Assembly (NCBI GenBank): GCA_963575745.1
Contig: CAUYUJ010018499.1
Span: 43,501 to 107,500 of the forward strand
Source of the DNA: Prorocentrum cordatum
Taxonomy: Eukaryota; Sar; Dinophyceae; Prorocentrales; Prorocentraceae
Reading direction: 5' to 3'
DNA: 64,000 nt
Shown here: in pieces, positions 1 to 11,370 of the stretch
Position numbering within the stretch: the stretch's first letter is position 1
Layout of the letters: each line of letters begins with the position of its first letter
Program-made: the position numbers and the translations under genes
Notes under the pieces: generated by a model
Database searches by the model: none
Seen by the model: the letters and a program-made list of their open reading frames with translations, nothing else
What the model was told of the DNA's origin: nothing

Positions 1-234
1 GGGACAGGGGAGGAGGGAAGCCTAAGTGTGTTTCTTTGGGGCGTCGGATGGCCGCGGTCCATACTGATGCTAATAAAATAGAATGAACGGGTTCGCACAA
101 AGTGAGGGCGTACAAGGCACACAAGAGGGATGGTGCAGAGCAGGGCTTGGCCATGCGAGGTCCAAGCAATAGCCCACGCGAGGAAGGCGCACGACGCAAG
201 CACCACTGAGATATCCAAACACTTCGGAGGTGTT
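1..234. other. Unassigned leader of the window
   Basis: No gene or clear repeat is visible. The stretch contains a short A-rich patch near 70-85 and otherwise unremarkable GC-rich sequence up to the first satellite unit. Confidence 0.4.
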
Positions 235-845
235 GTGGCCCTGCCCCATGGTGGTCCAGTCACTTTCGGCTATGACATTCTCGCAGCTCGGGTTCCCGAG
301 ATGTCCTGAGCTGAGGTGGTGTGGCCACTTTTGCCCGAGGCATCTTCGCAACGCTGACCTCTGAGGTGCCCTGCCTGACCGTGGTAATTGCTTCTCGTCT
401 GAGACAGCCTTGCAACTCTGGGTTCCGAGATGCACTGAGCTCAGGTGGTCAGGTCACTTTCGCATTAGACATCCTCGCAACTCTCACCTCGAGGATGCTC
501 TGCCTTCTGGTGGTCCGGCCGCTTTCGGCTGGGACATCCTCGCAACTCTGGGTTCCGAGATGCCCTGAGCTGGGGTGGTCAATCCACTTTCGCCTCAAAC
601 ATCCTCGCAACTCTGACTTAGGCGATACCACGCTCCATGGTGGCTCGGCCACTTTCGCCTGGGACATCCGGGGAACCCTGGATTCCGAGATGCCCTGAGC
701 TGAGGTGGTCAGGACACATTGGCCTGAGATATCCTTGCAACTCTGACCTCGGATATGCCCTGTCCTATGGTGGTCCAGCCACGTTCGCCTATGACATCCT
801 CGTAAACTGTGACTCTGAGATGTCATGAGCTGAGGTGGTCATGTC
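235..845 (+). repeat. ~65-bp degenerate satellite array, copy 1
   Basis: About nine head-to-tail units share the pattern TTCGCCTGAGACATCCTCGC, then a CTCTGGGTTCCGAGATG core, then GAGCTGAGGTGGTC. Spacing is about 64-69 bp. The whole block is repeated with high similarity at 1639-2260, so the array itself has been duplicated. The open frames across it have no family resemblance and are repeat artefacts. Confidence 0.85.
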
Positions 846-1625
846 ACCTCCGCCGTTCGGATCTCGTGGCAGGTCTTTTGGGGGCCTCCTAGAAGCAGTT
901 CCGAGGCTCTTGGGGTCCAGTTCAGTGCCTGTTGGGGGCCATTTGGGAGGCTCTTGGGGGTGGCTCGGGAGCCTCTTGGGGGCCCCTTGGGGGCCTCTGG
1001 CGTAGACTTGGGGGCCTCCCCCGGGCGCCTCTTGGGGCCTCCTGGGGGCCTCTCGGTGCCGAGGGCCCAGAAAGTCTGTTCGGATCCCCCGTCTGGGCCC
1101 CTTCTGAAAGCCGTCTTGGGGCCCTCTGGGGCCGTCTTGGAGGCCTCTTGGGCTGTCTTGGGGTCGTCTTGGGGGCCTCTTCTTGGGCCGTCTTGGGGCG
1201 ATCTTGGGGGCCTCTTGGGCTGCCTTGAAGCGTCGGGAATCCGAAAAGGCGATAACCCCCCCAAAATTCAAAAACCTGTCAACACAAAAAACTATCAATG
1301 TCTGCCGCTTGGGGCCCTCGCGTGAAGCCTCTTGGAGGCCTCTTGGGGCGTCTTGGAGGCCTCTTAGGCCGTATTGGGACTGACTTGGGCGTCGTGGGGC
1401 TATTTGTGTGCGTGTCGGGGCCCTCTTGGACAATCTCGAGGGCCTCCTGGAGCCGTCTTGGAGGCCTCTTGGTCCGTCTTGAGGCCTCTTGGAGGCACCG
1501 GGAAGGGGGTATCAAAAAAGGGGGGCCGCGGGGCCCTTTCTGGAGAGTCCAGTATTCATCACATTATATAGAACCATGCGCGCTTCGCGCGCTTAGGGTC
1601 TAGCCAAGCTCAGGGACGGGATTTG
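846..1625 (+). repeat. CTTGG-type minisatellite block inserted in the satellite
   Basis: The block consists of short GC-rich words such as GGGGCCTCTTGG and GCCGTCTTGG. A less repetitive segment (1245-1300) follows, then further repeats ending near GGGGGTATCAAAAAAGGGG. After that come a short TATATA tract and a GCGCGCTTCGCGCGC hairpin at 1575-1592. Homologous landmarks occur in the same order at 3305-4020, including GAGGGCCCAGAAAGTC followed by GTTCGGATCC. This suggests a dispersed element with defined ends rather than a local expansion. Its open frames read as W-G-P-L-G and P-R-R-P-K type low-complexity peptides and are not called as genes. Confidence 0.75.
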
Positions 1626-1638
1626 TTTGAAACTACAA

Positions 1639-2870
1639 TGGTGGCCCTGCCCCATGGTGGTCCAGTCACTTTCGGCTATGACATTCTCGCAGCTCGGGTT
1701 CCCGAGATGTCCTGAGCTGAGGTGGTGTGGCCACTTTTGCCTGAGGCATCTTCGCAACCCTGAGTTCTGAGATGCTCAGCCTGATTGTGGTCATTGCTTC
1801 TCGCCTGAGACAGCCCTACATCTGTGGGTTCCGAGATGCACTGAGCTCAGGTGGTCAGGCCTCTTTCGCCTTAGACATCCTCGCAACTCTCACCTCGAGG
1901 ATGCTGTGCCCCCCTGTGATCTGGCCGCTTTCGCCTGAGATATCCTCGCAACTCTGGGTTCCGCGATACTCTGAGCTGGGGTGGCCAGTCCACTGTCGCC
2001 TCAGACATCCTCGCAACCCTGACCTATGAATCACCACGCTCCATGATGGCTCGGCCACTCTCGCCTGGGACATCCGGGGAACCCTGGGTTCCGAGAAGTC
2101 CCGAGCTGAGGTGGTCAGGACACATTCGCCTGAGATATCCTCGCAACTCTGGCCTCGGACATGCCCTGTCTTATGGTGGTCCAGCCACGTTCGTCTATGA
2201 CATCCTCGTAAACTCTGGACTGTAAGACGTCATGAGCTGAGTTGGTCAGGTCACCTCCGCATGAGACGTTCCCGCAACTCAGACACGGGGGATGCCCTGG
2301 CCCATGCTGGACCGGCCGCTTTCGCAGGAGACATCCTCGCAACTCGAGAGTCCTAGATACTCTGAGCTGATGCGGTGAGGCCACCCTGAGCCGAGGTGGT
2401 TTGGTCCTTTCGCCGCAGACATCATCGCAACTCTGAGCTCGAAGACGCTCTGCACCCTGGTGGTCCTACCGCGTTCGCCTGAGACGTTCTCGCAACTTGG
2501 AGTTCCGAAATGCCCTGAGCTGGGGTGGTCAGGCTAATTTCGCCTGAGACGTCTTCGCACATCTGCCCTCGGAGATGCCCTTCCCCGTGCTTGTCAAGCC
2601 CCTTTCGCCTGAGACATCATCGCATTTGGGGTTCCGAGATGGCTTGTGCAGAGGTGGTCAGGCCATTGTCGCCTCAAATTTACTCGCGACTCTGAGTTCG
2701 AAGATGCCCTGCTCCATTTGGCCGAAGACAGCCTCGCAACTTTGGGCTCCGAGATGCCCGGAGCTCAGGTGGTCGGGCTACTTTCGCCTGACAGACATCG
2801 CAGGTCTCACGTGGGATATGCCTTGTTCCAAAGTGCTCCGGATACGTTTACCTGAGAGATCTGAGTATTT
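1639..2870 (+). repeat. ~65-bp degenerate satellite array, copy 2
   Basis: This is the same satellite as at 235-845. The first ~100 bp (1639-1740) are almost identical to 235-340. The array continues for about 18 units beyond the point where the first copy is interrupted, so this copy shows the uninterrupted structure. Confidence 0.85.
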
Positions 2871-2884
2871 CTTGATTCCGAGGT

Positions 2885-3192
2885 TCCTCCTCCTCGTTAT
2901 CATCCTCCTCTTCTTCCACCTCTTCTTCCTCCTTGTCGTCACTGTTGTTGTCGTCATCGTCGTCGTTTTCCGTCGACATTGTCGTCGACATCATCCTGGT
3001 TGTCGTGATCGTCTTCATCACTCTCACCACTACCATCACTATTATCATCACAATCGCGGATCGAGGAGGATGGAGGGACCGCAGGATCGAGGATCGAGGA
3101 GGAGATCGAGGATAGAACAACGCGCGCGCCCCGCGAGACGGGGCCGGAGCTCGAGCCCAGGCGGGCGTCTGGCCTGCAGCCCGGGCTCGCGA
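2885..3192. repeat. Degenerate CTC/CGT-rich simple sequence
   Basis: Pyrimidine-rich CTC/TTC tracts grade into GTCGTC and CATCAC motifs, then a GATCGAGGA-type run (3058-3115). No gene is supported. Confidence 0.6.
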
Positions 3193-3218
3193 CGACGACG
3201 ACGACGGTGACGACGGCG

Positions 3219-3303
<85 letters not shown>
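3193..3303. repeat. (GAC)n triplet microsatellite
   Basis: Roughly 35 almost uninterrupted GAC/ACG/CGA repeats. All six frames are open, which gives poly-T, poly-R and poly-V artefacts. Confidence 0.95.
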
Positions 3304-3304
<1 letters not shown>

Positions 3305-4018
3305 CTCGGAGCAGGTCTCTTCGGGGCCTCCTGGAAGCAGTTCCGAGGCCTCTTGGGGCTCGGTTCGGTGCATGTTGGGGGCCCCTCGGGAGCCTCTGGG
3401 GGCCGCTCCGGAGCCTCTTGGGGGCCTCTTGGGGGCCTCTGGGGGCCTCTTGGGGGCGTCCCGGGTTTCTCTTGGGGCCTCCTGGAGGCCTCTTGGGGCC
3501 GAGGGCCCAGAAAGTCCGTTCGGATCCACCGTCTGGGCCCCTTCTGAAAGCCGTCTTGGGGCCCTCTTGGGCCGTCTTGGAGGCATCTTGGGCTGCTTCG
3601 GTCCCTCTCGGGCTGTCTTGGGGCCGTCTTGGGAGCCTCTTGGGCCGTGTTTGGGCGATCTCGGGAGCTGCGTCGGGAAGCCGCAAATGTGAGAACCACA
3701 GACAATCCAACAAAACCTTTGAAAACACAACCGTTTGTAGCCTCCTGTGGCCCTCTTACGAAAAAGCAAATTGGAGGCCTCTTGGGGCGTCTTGGAAGCC
3801 TCTTGGGCCATCTAGGGACTAGCTTGACTTTCTTGGACCGATCTTGTGGCGTCTCGGAGCCCTCATGGACATCTTGGGTGCTTCCTGGGGTCGTCTTGGA
3901 GGCCTCCTGGAGGCCTCCTGGGCCGTCTGGAGGCCCCTTGGAGGGGGTATTAAGAAAGGGGATCCGATGGTTTTGAGGTGGGCGGGGCCCCCGGGATGGG
4001 GACTTGGTATTAATCCAT
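3305..4018 (+). repeat. CTTGG-type minisatellite block, second copy
   Basis: Collinear with 855-1570: the same opening GGTCTCTTCGGGGCCTCC, the same GAGGGCCCAGAAAGTC landmark (3500-3516), a similar non-repetitive spacer (3675-3770), and the same GGGGGTATTAAGAAAGGGG near the end. It ends at CCATTATATATAC, where the next microsatellite begins. Confidence 0.75.
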
Positions 4019-4490
4019 TATATATACATATACATACATATGTATATACATACATATATATTCACCTACATACCTACCTACCTGCCTACCTATCTACCTG
4101 CACACATCTATACACACATAAATGCATGCACACACATATATATATACACGTTCACACATACATGCATACATATCTGAATATATACGTGCATACGTACATA
4201 CATACATACACATACACATGCATACATGCATACACGCGTACATGCATACATGCATACAAACATACTTACATACATGCATACATGCAAACATGCAAACATG
4301 CATACATGCATACATACATACATACATACACATACAACACATATACACATGCACACACATCCACACACACATGCATGTATGCTTGCAGGCATGCGTGCAT
4401 TCACACACACACACCAATACGTACATACATACATTACATTAACACCTACATACATACCGACTTATAGACCTACCTATATATATAGTGTAC
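4019..4490. repeat. (TACA)n / (CATG)n compound microsatellite
   Basis: About 470 bp of ACAT, TACA and CATGCATA words with short TATATA and CACACA stretches. The frames are simple-sequence artefacts. Confidence 0.95.
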
Positions 4491-5520
4491 ACGCGGCACA
4501 AACCATGCTTCCACTGAGTGGCCCTTAGAATAAGAAAGTTGCGCCTTCGACCTTGTAATTTCAACGGCTCGCCCCTGTGTCCCACCTGGTCCTTTCCGCA
4601 CGCAAATGGCAAGAAGTTCTTTGCCTCGACGCTGTTCCATGCACCGTGGTTCCAAGAATGCCGTTGGTTCGATGCTGCACGATTCGACACAAGCCCCTGC
4701 AACCTGGTTAAGGGAGTCTGGTTGCTTCGACGCTGGTCCCTACACCTTCGCTCCAAGGAGTGAGCTCGACGATCGCGCCTGCATCCTTATGTCAGAAGTG
4801 GTGATGGCTCTGCGCAAACTCTGGGAACATGGCTGGCGTGACGCTCGCAACGCTACCAACATCGGTCTGATCAGTGGCTCAGCGCTGGCTTCGCTGCGTC
4901 CGAATGATTGCATAATGCTTTGCTGTGTGAGGTGCACGCGATGGCCTCTCAACTGCACATACAAATGACCCTGGGTGCAACATTTGCCAGGGAACAGACG
5001 GGTCCTGAGGAAAACGGGTCCTGGACTCCTGGACACCAAGGCCTTCCCCAAGTAGTCATCCGACAGCCCCGGGGCCCAGGGAGGGCCCCGAGGGCCAGAA
5101 AACGAAGGAAGCCTCCAGGACCCGCTTCCTTCAGGACCAGCCTCCTCACCGAACATGCGACGTCCTGTTTTCTCACTACAGGGCCCCAGGAAGCCCCGAC
5201 CCTTCAACTGGAGTCGGGGCAGCGGGAGAACCAGGGAAGGACTGCTGAGGATAACACCTAGAACCGATTCAAGTAAGCGCCAGATATGGGGGTCGGAGAG
5301 GTGCTTCCTCCCTGGGGTGAAAGCGTCGCGGGATGCGACGTCTTGATACTTCTACGGAGCCCATGGGAGTCCCGACCCTGTCCCCAAGGCCGGCATGTGA
5401 GCGTTTGTTTTCCTCCCTGGCGCAATGCTCGTGCCCCAGGCCCGCCCCCTCCCGGGGAACCGCTAACGATCTTACTGGGCGGGCAGGCCTGGATCCCCCC
5501 CCCTACATGCTAGGGGGCGG
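4491..5520. other. No gene seen; scattered dispersed-repeat fragments
   Basis: GC-rich mixed sequence with no convincing coding frame. A motif of the form GCGACGTC(C/T)TG followed by CCCCGACCC occurs at 5158-5215 and 5336-5392, and a relative lies at 35372-35425. It looks like a dispersed repeat. Confidence 0.45.
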
Positions 5521-6305
5521 ACTGTGCTGACAGGCATGGCGTGGTGCTGAAAGGCATGCTTTGGTGCTCATAAACGTCTTGTGGCGCTCGCAGGCTGCCC
5601 ACCTGTTGCGGCGCCGAGCTCACAGGCATGGCTCGGTGCCGAAAAGCATGTTTCGGTGATCGCATGCGCGTTCCTGCTGTTCTTCCTGCTGATCCTCCTG
5701 CTGATCCTCCTGTTACTGCTCCCCTTGCTCCTCCTGCTGCTCCTCCCGCCGCTCCGTACTCCCCTCCCTCAACGAAGGCCGCCAGGACCGTTGAGAGCGG
5801 AGAGGAAGAGGACAGGAAAGAGGCGGTGCAGGAGGAGGAGGAGGAGGAGGAGGAGGAAGAGGAGGAGGAGGTGGAGACGGAGGAGACGAATGACGAGTCC
5901 TGAAGGCCTCCGTGGTCTGTGGCGAGCCCCGCAACGAGGCCTCGCAAGCTACTAATGTGTTTGTTGGCACGTTTGGCGTTCTGGTGTGCACAGGCGTTGT
6001 GGTGCACGGAGGCATTGTGGCGTGCGTAGGCGCTGCGGTACACAGGGTCGCTGCGGCATACATAGGCGCTGTGGTGTACATAAACGCTCTGGTGCATGCA
6101 GGCAGTGAGGTGTACGCAGGCGCTGTTGCGCACACGGCTTCTGCAGGTAACACAGGCACTGGGGTGGCGACGTGGCAGTGCTGCGGTGCACACCGCGGTT
6201 GTGGTTCACGAAGGCACTGCGGGTTACACAGGCGGCGGTGTGTTGCACGCAGGCATTGGCATTGTCGTGTACGCAGAGACTGTTGTGCACACGGCCGATT
6301 GATGC
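5521..6305. repeat. ~24-bp minisatellite with CTC and GGA tracts
   Basis: Units of about 24 bp resemble GGTGCACGCAGGCGCTGTGG and run from 5521-5660 and again from 5980-6290. Between them lie a CTCCTG tract (5695-5755) and a GGA tract (5830-5885). No gene is supported. Confidence 0.75.
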
Positions 6306-6570
6306 GCCTGTAGGGCGGATGCACCCTGGCGGGTGCACGCCGCGGCCGCCGTTACCGTTACCCTCCCGCCCGAACCCCCCTCCCCCTTCCCCGGGGTAGT
6401 GACCGTTACCGCAAAGGGAATCAACGCTCACTACTCATCCCGGGTCCTTTTTGACGGACCCTGGAGTCCGGCGAAGGCCCCTGGAGGCCGAAGACGGCCA
6501 AAAACCTCCCGTCGTGATTTTATCACGACGAGAGCCAGTCAGGGTTTGCTACAGTAGAGGCCTCCCAAAT

Positions 6571-6761
6571 GGGGTCCGAGCAGATGGGGCCGGAGGATCG
6601 CGCCGCATCGCCGATGCATCGACGATACGTCGACGATGCACTGGCGACATCGGCGATGCATCGGCGACGTCGGCTTGGATGAAGTCGGGCTCCACATCGA
6701 GCCGCATCGCCAATACATCGGCGATGCGGCGCGATCCTCCGACCCCATCTGCTCGGACCCC
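6571..6761. mobile_element. Fold-back (MITE-like) element
   Basis: 46-bp arms at 6571-6616 and 6716-6761 are inverted copies with one mismatch. The arms start GGGGTCCGAGCAGATGGGG and end GCATCGCCGATG. The 99-bp centre is itself made of CATCGGCGATG-like words. A related copy lies at 31392-31560 and a half copy at 33446-33497, so the structure has spread. No coding capacity is present. Confidence 0.75.
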
Positions 6762-6779
6762 TCACGGCGACCAAGATAT

Positions 6780-7129
6780 GGTCTGGAACTCTTGCACAGC
6801 GCGCCGCCACGGCGGCCCCGGCGACACGCTGGAACCTTGCGAGTGGCTCGCGGGTCGCTCCGCTCAGCGGGACGGAACCTCGGACAAAAGCTCGCCACGT
6901 GGACGACCCAGGACCGCGCAGTGGACACCGTGCAGCACCGAGGGACTGCCGGAGCGCCAGCGCTCCGCCGCTCGCCGCGCCTCCCGCTGTCGCCGAGCGC
7001 GTCGCAGCTGCTGCCCTCGCACCAGGCGCACGGCTCGCCGTGGACGCGCATGCCCCGGAACATCTGCCGGGCCGCCAACGGAGGCGAGCGGCGAGCGCCG
7101 CGCGGCGGTGCAAGCTGGCGTGGCACCGC
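6780..7129. other. No gene seen
   Basis: GC-rich, mixed-composition sequence. Several frames are open because of composition, but none has a recognisable domain or splice structure. Confidence 0.4.
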
Positions 7130-7590
7130 TGCTCCCCCTCCTCCTCCCTCAATTCCTTCTCCTCCCCCTCCCCGCTCCTCCTCCTCCCTCCTCCTCCCTC
7201 CTCCTCTCCCCCCTCCTCTACCTCCTCCCGCCTCCTCTCCCTCCTCAGCCCTCCTACCCCTCCTCCCTCCTCTTCCCTCCTCCTCCCTCCTTCTCACCCT
7301 CCTCCCTCCTACCCCCTCCTCCTCCCTCCTTCTCCCCCCTCCCCTACCTCCTCCCTCCTCCTCTCCCTCCTCACCCCTCCTACCCCTCCTCCCTCCTCTT
7401 CCCTCCTCCTCCCTCCTTCTCACCCTCCTCCCTCCTACCCCCTCCTCCTCCCTCCTTCTCCCCCCTCCCCTACCTCCTCCCTCCTCCTCTCCCTCCTCAC
7501 CCCTCCTACCCCTCCTCTCCTCCTCTTCCAACTCCTCATCCTCTCCTCCTCCTCCTCCTCCTCCTCCTCCTCCTCCTCCTCTTCCATCTT
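7130..7590. repeat. CTCCTCC minisatellite with a duplicated ~126-bp higher-order unit
   Basis: A long pyrimidine tract. A 126-bp unit is present twice in tandem, about 7251-7376 and 7377-7502. A pure (CTC)n run follows at 7542-7583. The long Pro/Ser/Leu-rich frames across it come from composition. Confidence 0.9.
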
Positions 7591-7771
7591 CTCCTGGGGG
7601 TCGTCGAGTCCCGACGGGCTTCGCAGCGTGTGCGGCCGAAACACGAGCGAGGCAGAGGGGCAGCGCACCCTGGGCACGAGGCTGACCACAACGGCACCAC
7701 GGAGGAGCGGCGACGAGAAATCCCCAGACGTGCTCGGGTCGCCGATCAATAACGACGGGAGCTGAGATTGT

Positions 7772-7930
7772 TGGCCGTCCTCCTCCTCCTCCTCCTCCTC
7801 CTCCTCCTCCTCCTCCCTCCTCCTCCTCTCCTCCTCCGCATTCCTCCTCCTCCTGATATTATTCCTCCTCCTCCTCCTCCTCCGCCTCCTCCTCCTCCTC
7901 CTGATATTCCTCCTCCTCCTCCTTCTCCAG
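7772..7930. repeat. (CTC)n microsatellite
   Basis: CTC repeats are interrupted twice by GATATT. The flanking sequence is not coding in any recognisable way. Confidence 0.9.
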
Positions 7931-9470
7931 GGGCCCTTTCAGGGACCGTGGAAATCTACGCGGGATGAGAAGCGGCCCTGGGGAAAAGATATGGACTTAT
8001 GGGGGCTCCGTGTTGCAACAATCGGCATCCCCGCGGGCAATGATCACTTGGCCGCAGCCTCTGCTCCCCCTGCTCCGTTCGACACCACGGAGGGATCTGA
8101 AAGCTCTAGTTGTCCAGATGCCGACGGAAGAGGTGCATCTACAGTAGGAGCCCGACCACAAGAACCCCTCCACAAGAAACCCAACCCTGGAACACCAGGA
8201 CGTCCATCGTTTTTTTGTGTGCGAACGTCGCGCTTTCCATCGCAAAGAATCGAAACCCACGCTGGAGGCAAGCAAGGTGTTTCTTGGCATGGGTTTCCAC
8301 TGTACGCTCGGACTCTGTACGTCTCAAGGGGTTCCAGAAGGGCGGACGCCACCTAAAGCGGCTGCGCGCTGCCAACAGGTGCGAGAACGACTCAACATGT
8401 CCGAAAACATGCAGTCGACCCGTATCATAAGGATTCACGACAAGGATGCAAGGATGCAATGGCCTTGGAAGGCCGTTTCGAAGCTCCTCGGGTGGGGCGC
8501 GGCCAGCGAAAGTGGCCAAGGACGGACCGAGGAGGCAAGGATGCAAGGGTACCCTTGGGAAGGCTGCCCATCCTTACCATGCGGGTTGACTGTAGCGCGG
8601 ATTGTGAAGGAACAATGAACCATCAAACACGGCCGAAAATATTCAAACATATGAAAAATCGATCCCTGACTAATGTTTGAATACTCCTCCTGTAGGGGGA
8701 GATGCCCGCTTTACCTGTCGCGGCCCCTCGGGGCCGAAACGTAGCAACGAAAAAGGCTGGTGCGTCGGAAAGCGCGGAGCGCCCGGCCTCTCCCCCCGCT
8801 GCCGCGCAGCCGGGCCGGGGAGGGAGGCCCCGCCGCGCGCGAGCCTCCGCCGGAGGCAAGCTTGGGCGGAGCTTCCCTTCGGTGTTCAAAGAATTGGGGT
8901 CCTGAGGGATGAGGTCCTGAGGACGAGGTGCCCCAAACAACGTTCATGCACAAGAGCATGCAACAAACGCGAAGAACATTAGGGTACACTCCCCGACACA
9001 ACGTCGATCTTATACCTCGGTCCGACTGTATGCCAGGGCCCCATAAACGGGGACTTCGGTAAGGCAGGATACTGGCGCGCCCGAAACAAACGGCAGCGGT
9101 GTGGTCTAAAACAGTCTTCACTTTTCGTCCGTGGGTCGAGGCATCATTTTCCTCCCTTCGTTCTGTCCAGGTCCTTCTCTGCGCCCCCCTCTCGGCGGTG
9201 GCACGCGGGCGCGGCGGCGGCGCCGTCGTCCAACTCGCCATCGCTCGGCGGTCCACTCCCCGTGCACTTTTCTCGGCTTCGTGGGTTGTTTTTTTTGTTC
9301 GGCGGGTCAAAGATGGGGTCCTGAGGGTGGATTCCAAGGGTGGATTCAAGGATTGTTTGGGGCACCTCGTCCTGAGGAATGGGGTCCTAGGGACGAAGTG
9401 CCCCAGCAAATGTAAACCCACCCTTGGAACCCTTCCTACCCTTGGGACCCCATCCCTCGAGACCTAACCT
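7931..9470. other. No gene seen; dispersed repeat fragments
   Basis: A GGATGCAAGGGTACCC motif (8535-8556) has a relative at 19233-19256 and weaker ones near 63945. A GTCCTGAGGACGAGGTGCCCC motif (about 8911-8932) has an inverted relative at 9359-9405. An 11-bp inverted repeat, ATTCAAACAT with its complement, lies at 8640-8683. No coding exon is supported. Confidence 0.45.
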
Positions 9471-9937
9471 CTGAACCACAGATATTTCGCAAGGTGGTCC
9501 GGATCGGGCCGAATGTTGCCGTCGCTCGGACGTCCGCTCCTCGTGCACATGTTGCGGCTCCGCGCGCTGCTTTCCCGCAGGGCGGTCTGGAGCGGGCTGC
9601 CTCTCGCCGTCGCTCGGGCGTCCGTTCCCCGTGCCACGGTTCGGCCTCTTCGCGCTGCTTTTTCGCCAGGTGGCCCAGGATGCTCCCGAAACGGTCTTCG
9701 TCGGGGGAAACAAAATACGCACATGTCCGAGCGATGCCAAGTCGGTGGGCCCGGCCGCCCCCTGGCCCTGCCTCTGCCGCCCCCTCGTGGAGGGGGAGCG
9801 TGAGGGGGGGGGGGGGGGCCAGCCCAGGGGGAGGGGGCTGAGCTCTGGCAAGTGTAGACGAAACATCCGCCCTCGCTTCCTCCCGTTGGGCGCCCGAGAT
9901 GGGGGTGGATCAACATGGGCACGATGCCCAACACGAA
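9471..9937. repeat. ~100-bp degenerate tandem units
   Basis: A unit built around CGTCGCTCGG, then CGTCC, then CTCGTGCAC recurs near 9230, 9525 and 9610. A poly-G run lies at 9807-9818. Confidence 0.5.
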
Positions 9938-9942
9938 GAACA

Positions 9943-9972
9943 ATCATAACAACAACCACAACAACAACAACC

Positions 9973-10017
<45 letters not shown>

Positions 10018-10060
10018 GCAGCAGCAGCAACAACAACAACAACAACAACAATCAGTTTAA
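9943..10060 (+). repeat. (AAC)n microsatellite
   Basis: About 35 AAC/CAA repeats with an AGC patch at 10017-10028. It marks the start of the first (AAC)n-family unit. Confidence 0.95.
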
Positions 10061-11039
10061 TACTGTTCGCTCTTGTCTGCTCGCGGGCCACTCAACACGT
10101 ATGTCCCAAACCTTCGATACCCGCCCTCTTCGTCTTCGATCGTACCCCCTTGGGGGGAATATATCTTGCTTACCTGCAACGCGTATTTCGTGCAGCCCCG
10201 TAGGTCGGAGAAGAGCGGACGGATGGAAGGAAGGGCCAAGGGGGAGGGAGGAGGATGGAGCACGGGAGAGAGTAACAGGAGCGGAACCATGAACAGAAAA
10301 CACGTGGCAGAACCATACGGGCAGACCAGGCGGGTAGACCTTAACAGGCGGGGCGGTAAGGCGGGCACAGGCGGCCAGGTCGAGCAGGCGGGTTGCTGAA
10401 GCGTGCGTCCTGCATGAATCGCGGAGAAGTATCAAGCGATAGCGATTCCCCCCAAATCATCAGGAAGTCCCTCGCGAGGGCGCGATTCCTGAGTGTCGAG
10501 GGCGCGGCGTCTGAATACATGGCGAAGGAGTCCCGCGCGACAGCACGATCCCTGCATAAATTGTGAGGACGCCCCGCGTGAGAGAGCGATTTGGGAATCC
10601 ATTGCAAGGAAGTATCAGGCGGGAGTCATTGTTGTTGTTGCTGCTGTTGTGTTGTTGTTGTTGTGGCTGCTGTTGTTGATTTTGCTGCTGTTGTGGTATA
10701 CCGAAGGCAACGACCCAATTCTGAGACCCAATACTCTCCCCTGTGAAGAAATCGGGTGCGAGCCTCGGGAAGGGCACTTCAATCAAAAAACACCATGTGC
10801 CCCGGAGGGGGGGATTTGAACAGTGAGACTTCATCAACAGCAGCAACAACAACAGCAACAACTACAATTATTATACGACTGTTCGCTCTTACATGCGCGC
10901 GTGTCTCTCAACTCGCCCTCGCCCTCGTCATCTTCCACTATACCCCTTTAGGGGTATGTCTTTTTTGCCTGACATGTGTATTGGCGCAGCCCCTCAAACA
11001 GGAAGACGAGGGAAAAAGCAAGGGAAGCGAGGGGGCCAC

Positions 11040-11370
11040 GAAGCTACGGGGCCAAAAAAAGCTGTGAGGGTGCCACGAAGGGCTGCAACGGGGCCACGAA
11101 GGGCAGCGAAGGGGCAACGAAAAGCTGCAACGGGGCCACGAAGGGCAGCGAGGGTGCCACGAGGGGGTGCAACGAGTCCACGAAGGGCAGCGAGGGGGCC
11201 ACGAAGGCTGCAACGGGGCCAAGAAGGGCAGCGAGGGAACCACGAAGGGCTGCAACGAGTCCACGAAGTGCAGCGAAGGGGCCACGAAGGGCTGCAACCG
11301 GTCCACGAAGGGCAGCGAAGGGGGCAACGAAGGGATGCAACGGGGCCACTAAGGGCAGCGAGATCCCGAT
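11040..11370 (+). repeat. ~21-bp minisatellite, array 1
   Basis: Tandem copies of GGGCCACGAAGGGCAGCGAG and the variant with GGGCTGCAACG, about 15 units. The same minisatellite recurs at 14840-15550 and 17645-17880. Confidence 0.9.

Noticed and set aside
2848-3811. Long overlapping frames with Arg/Val/Thr homopolymers and PRRPKTAP-type repeats
   Set aside because: They come from the GAC microsatellite and CTTGG minisatellite. All frames are open and no domain is present.
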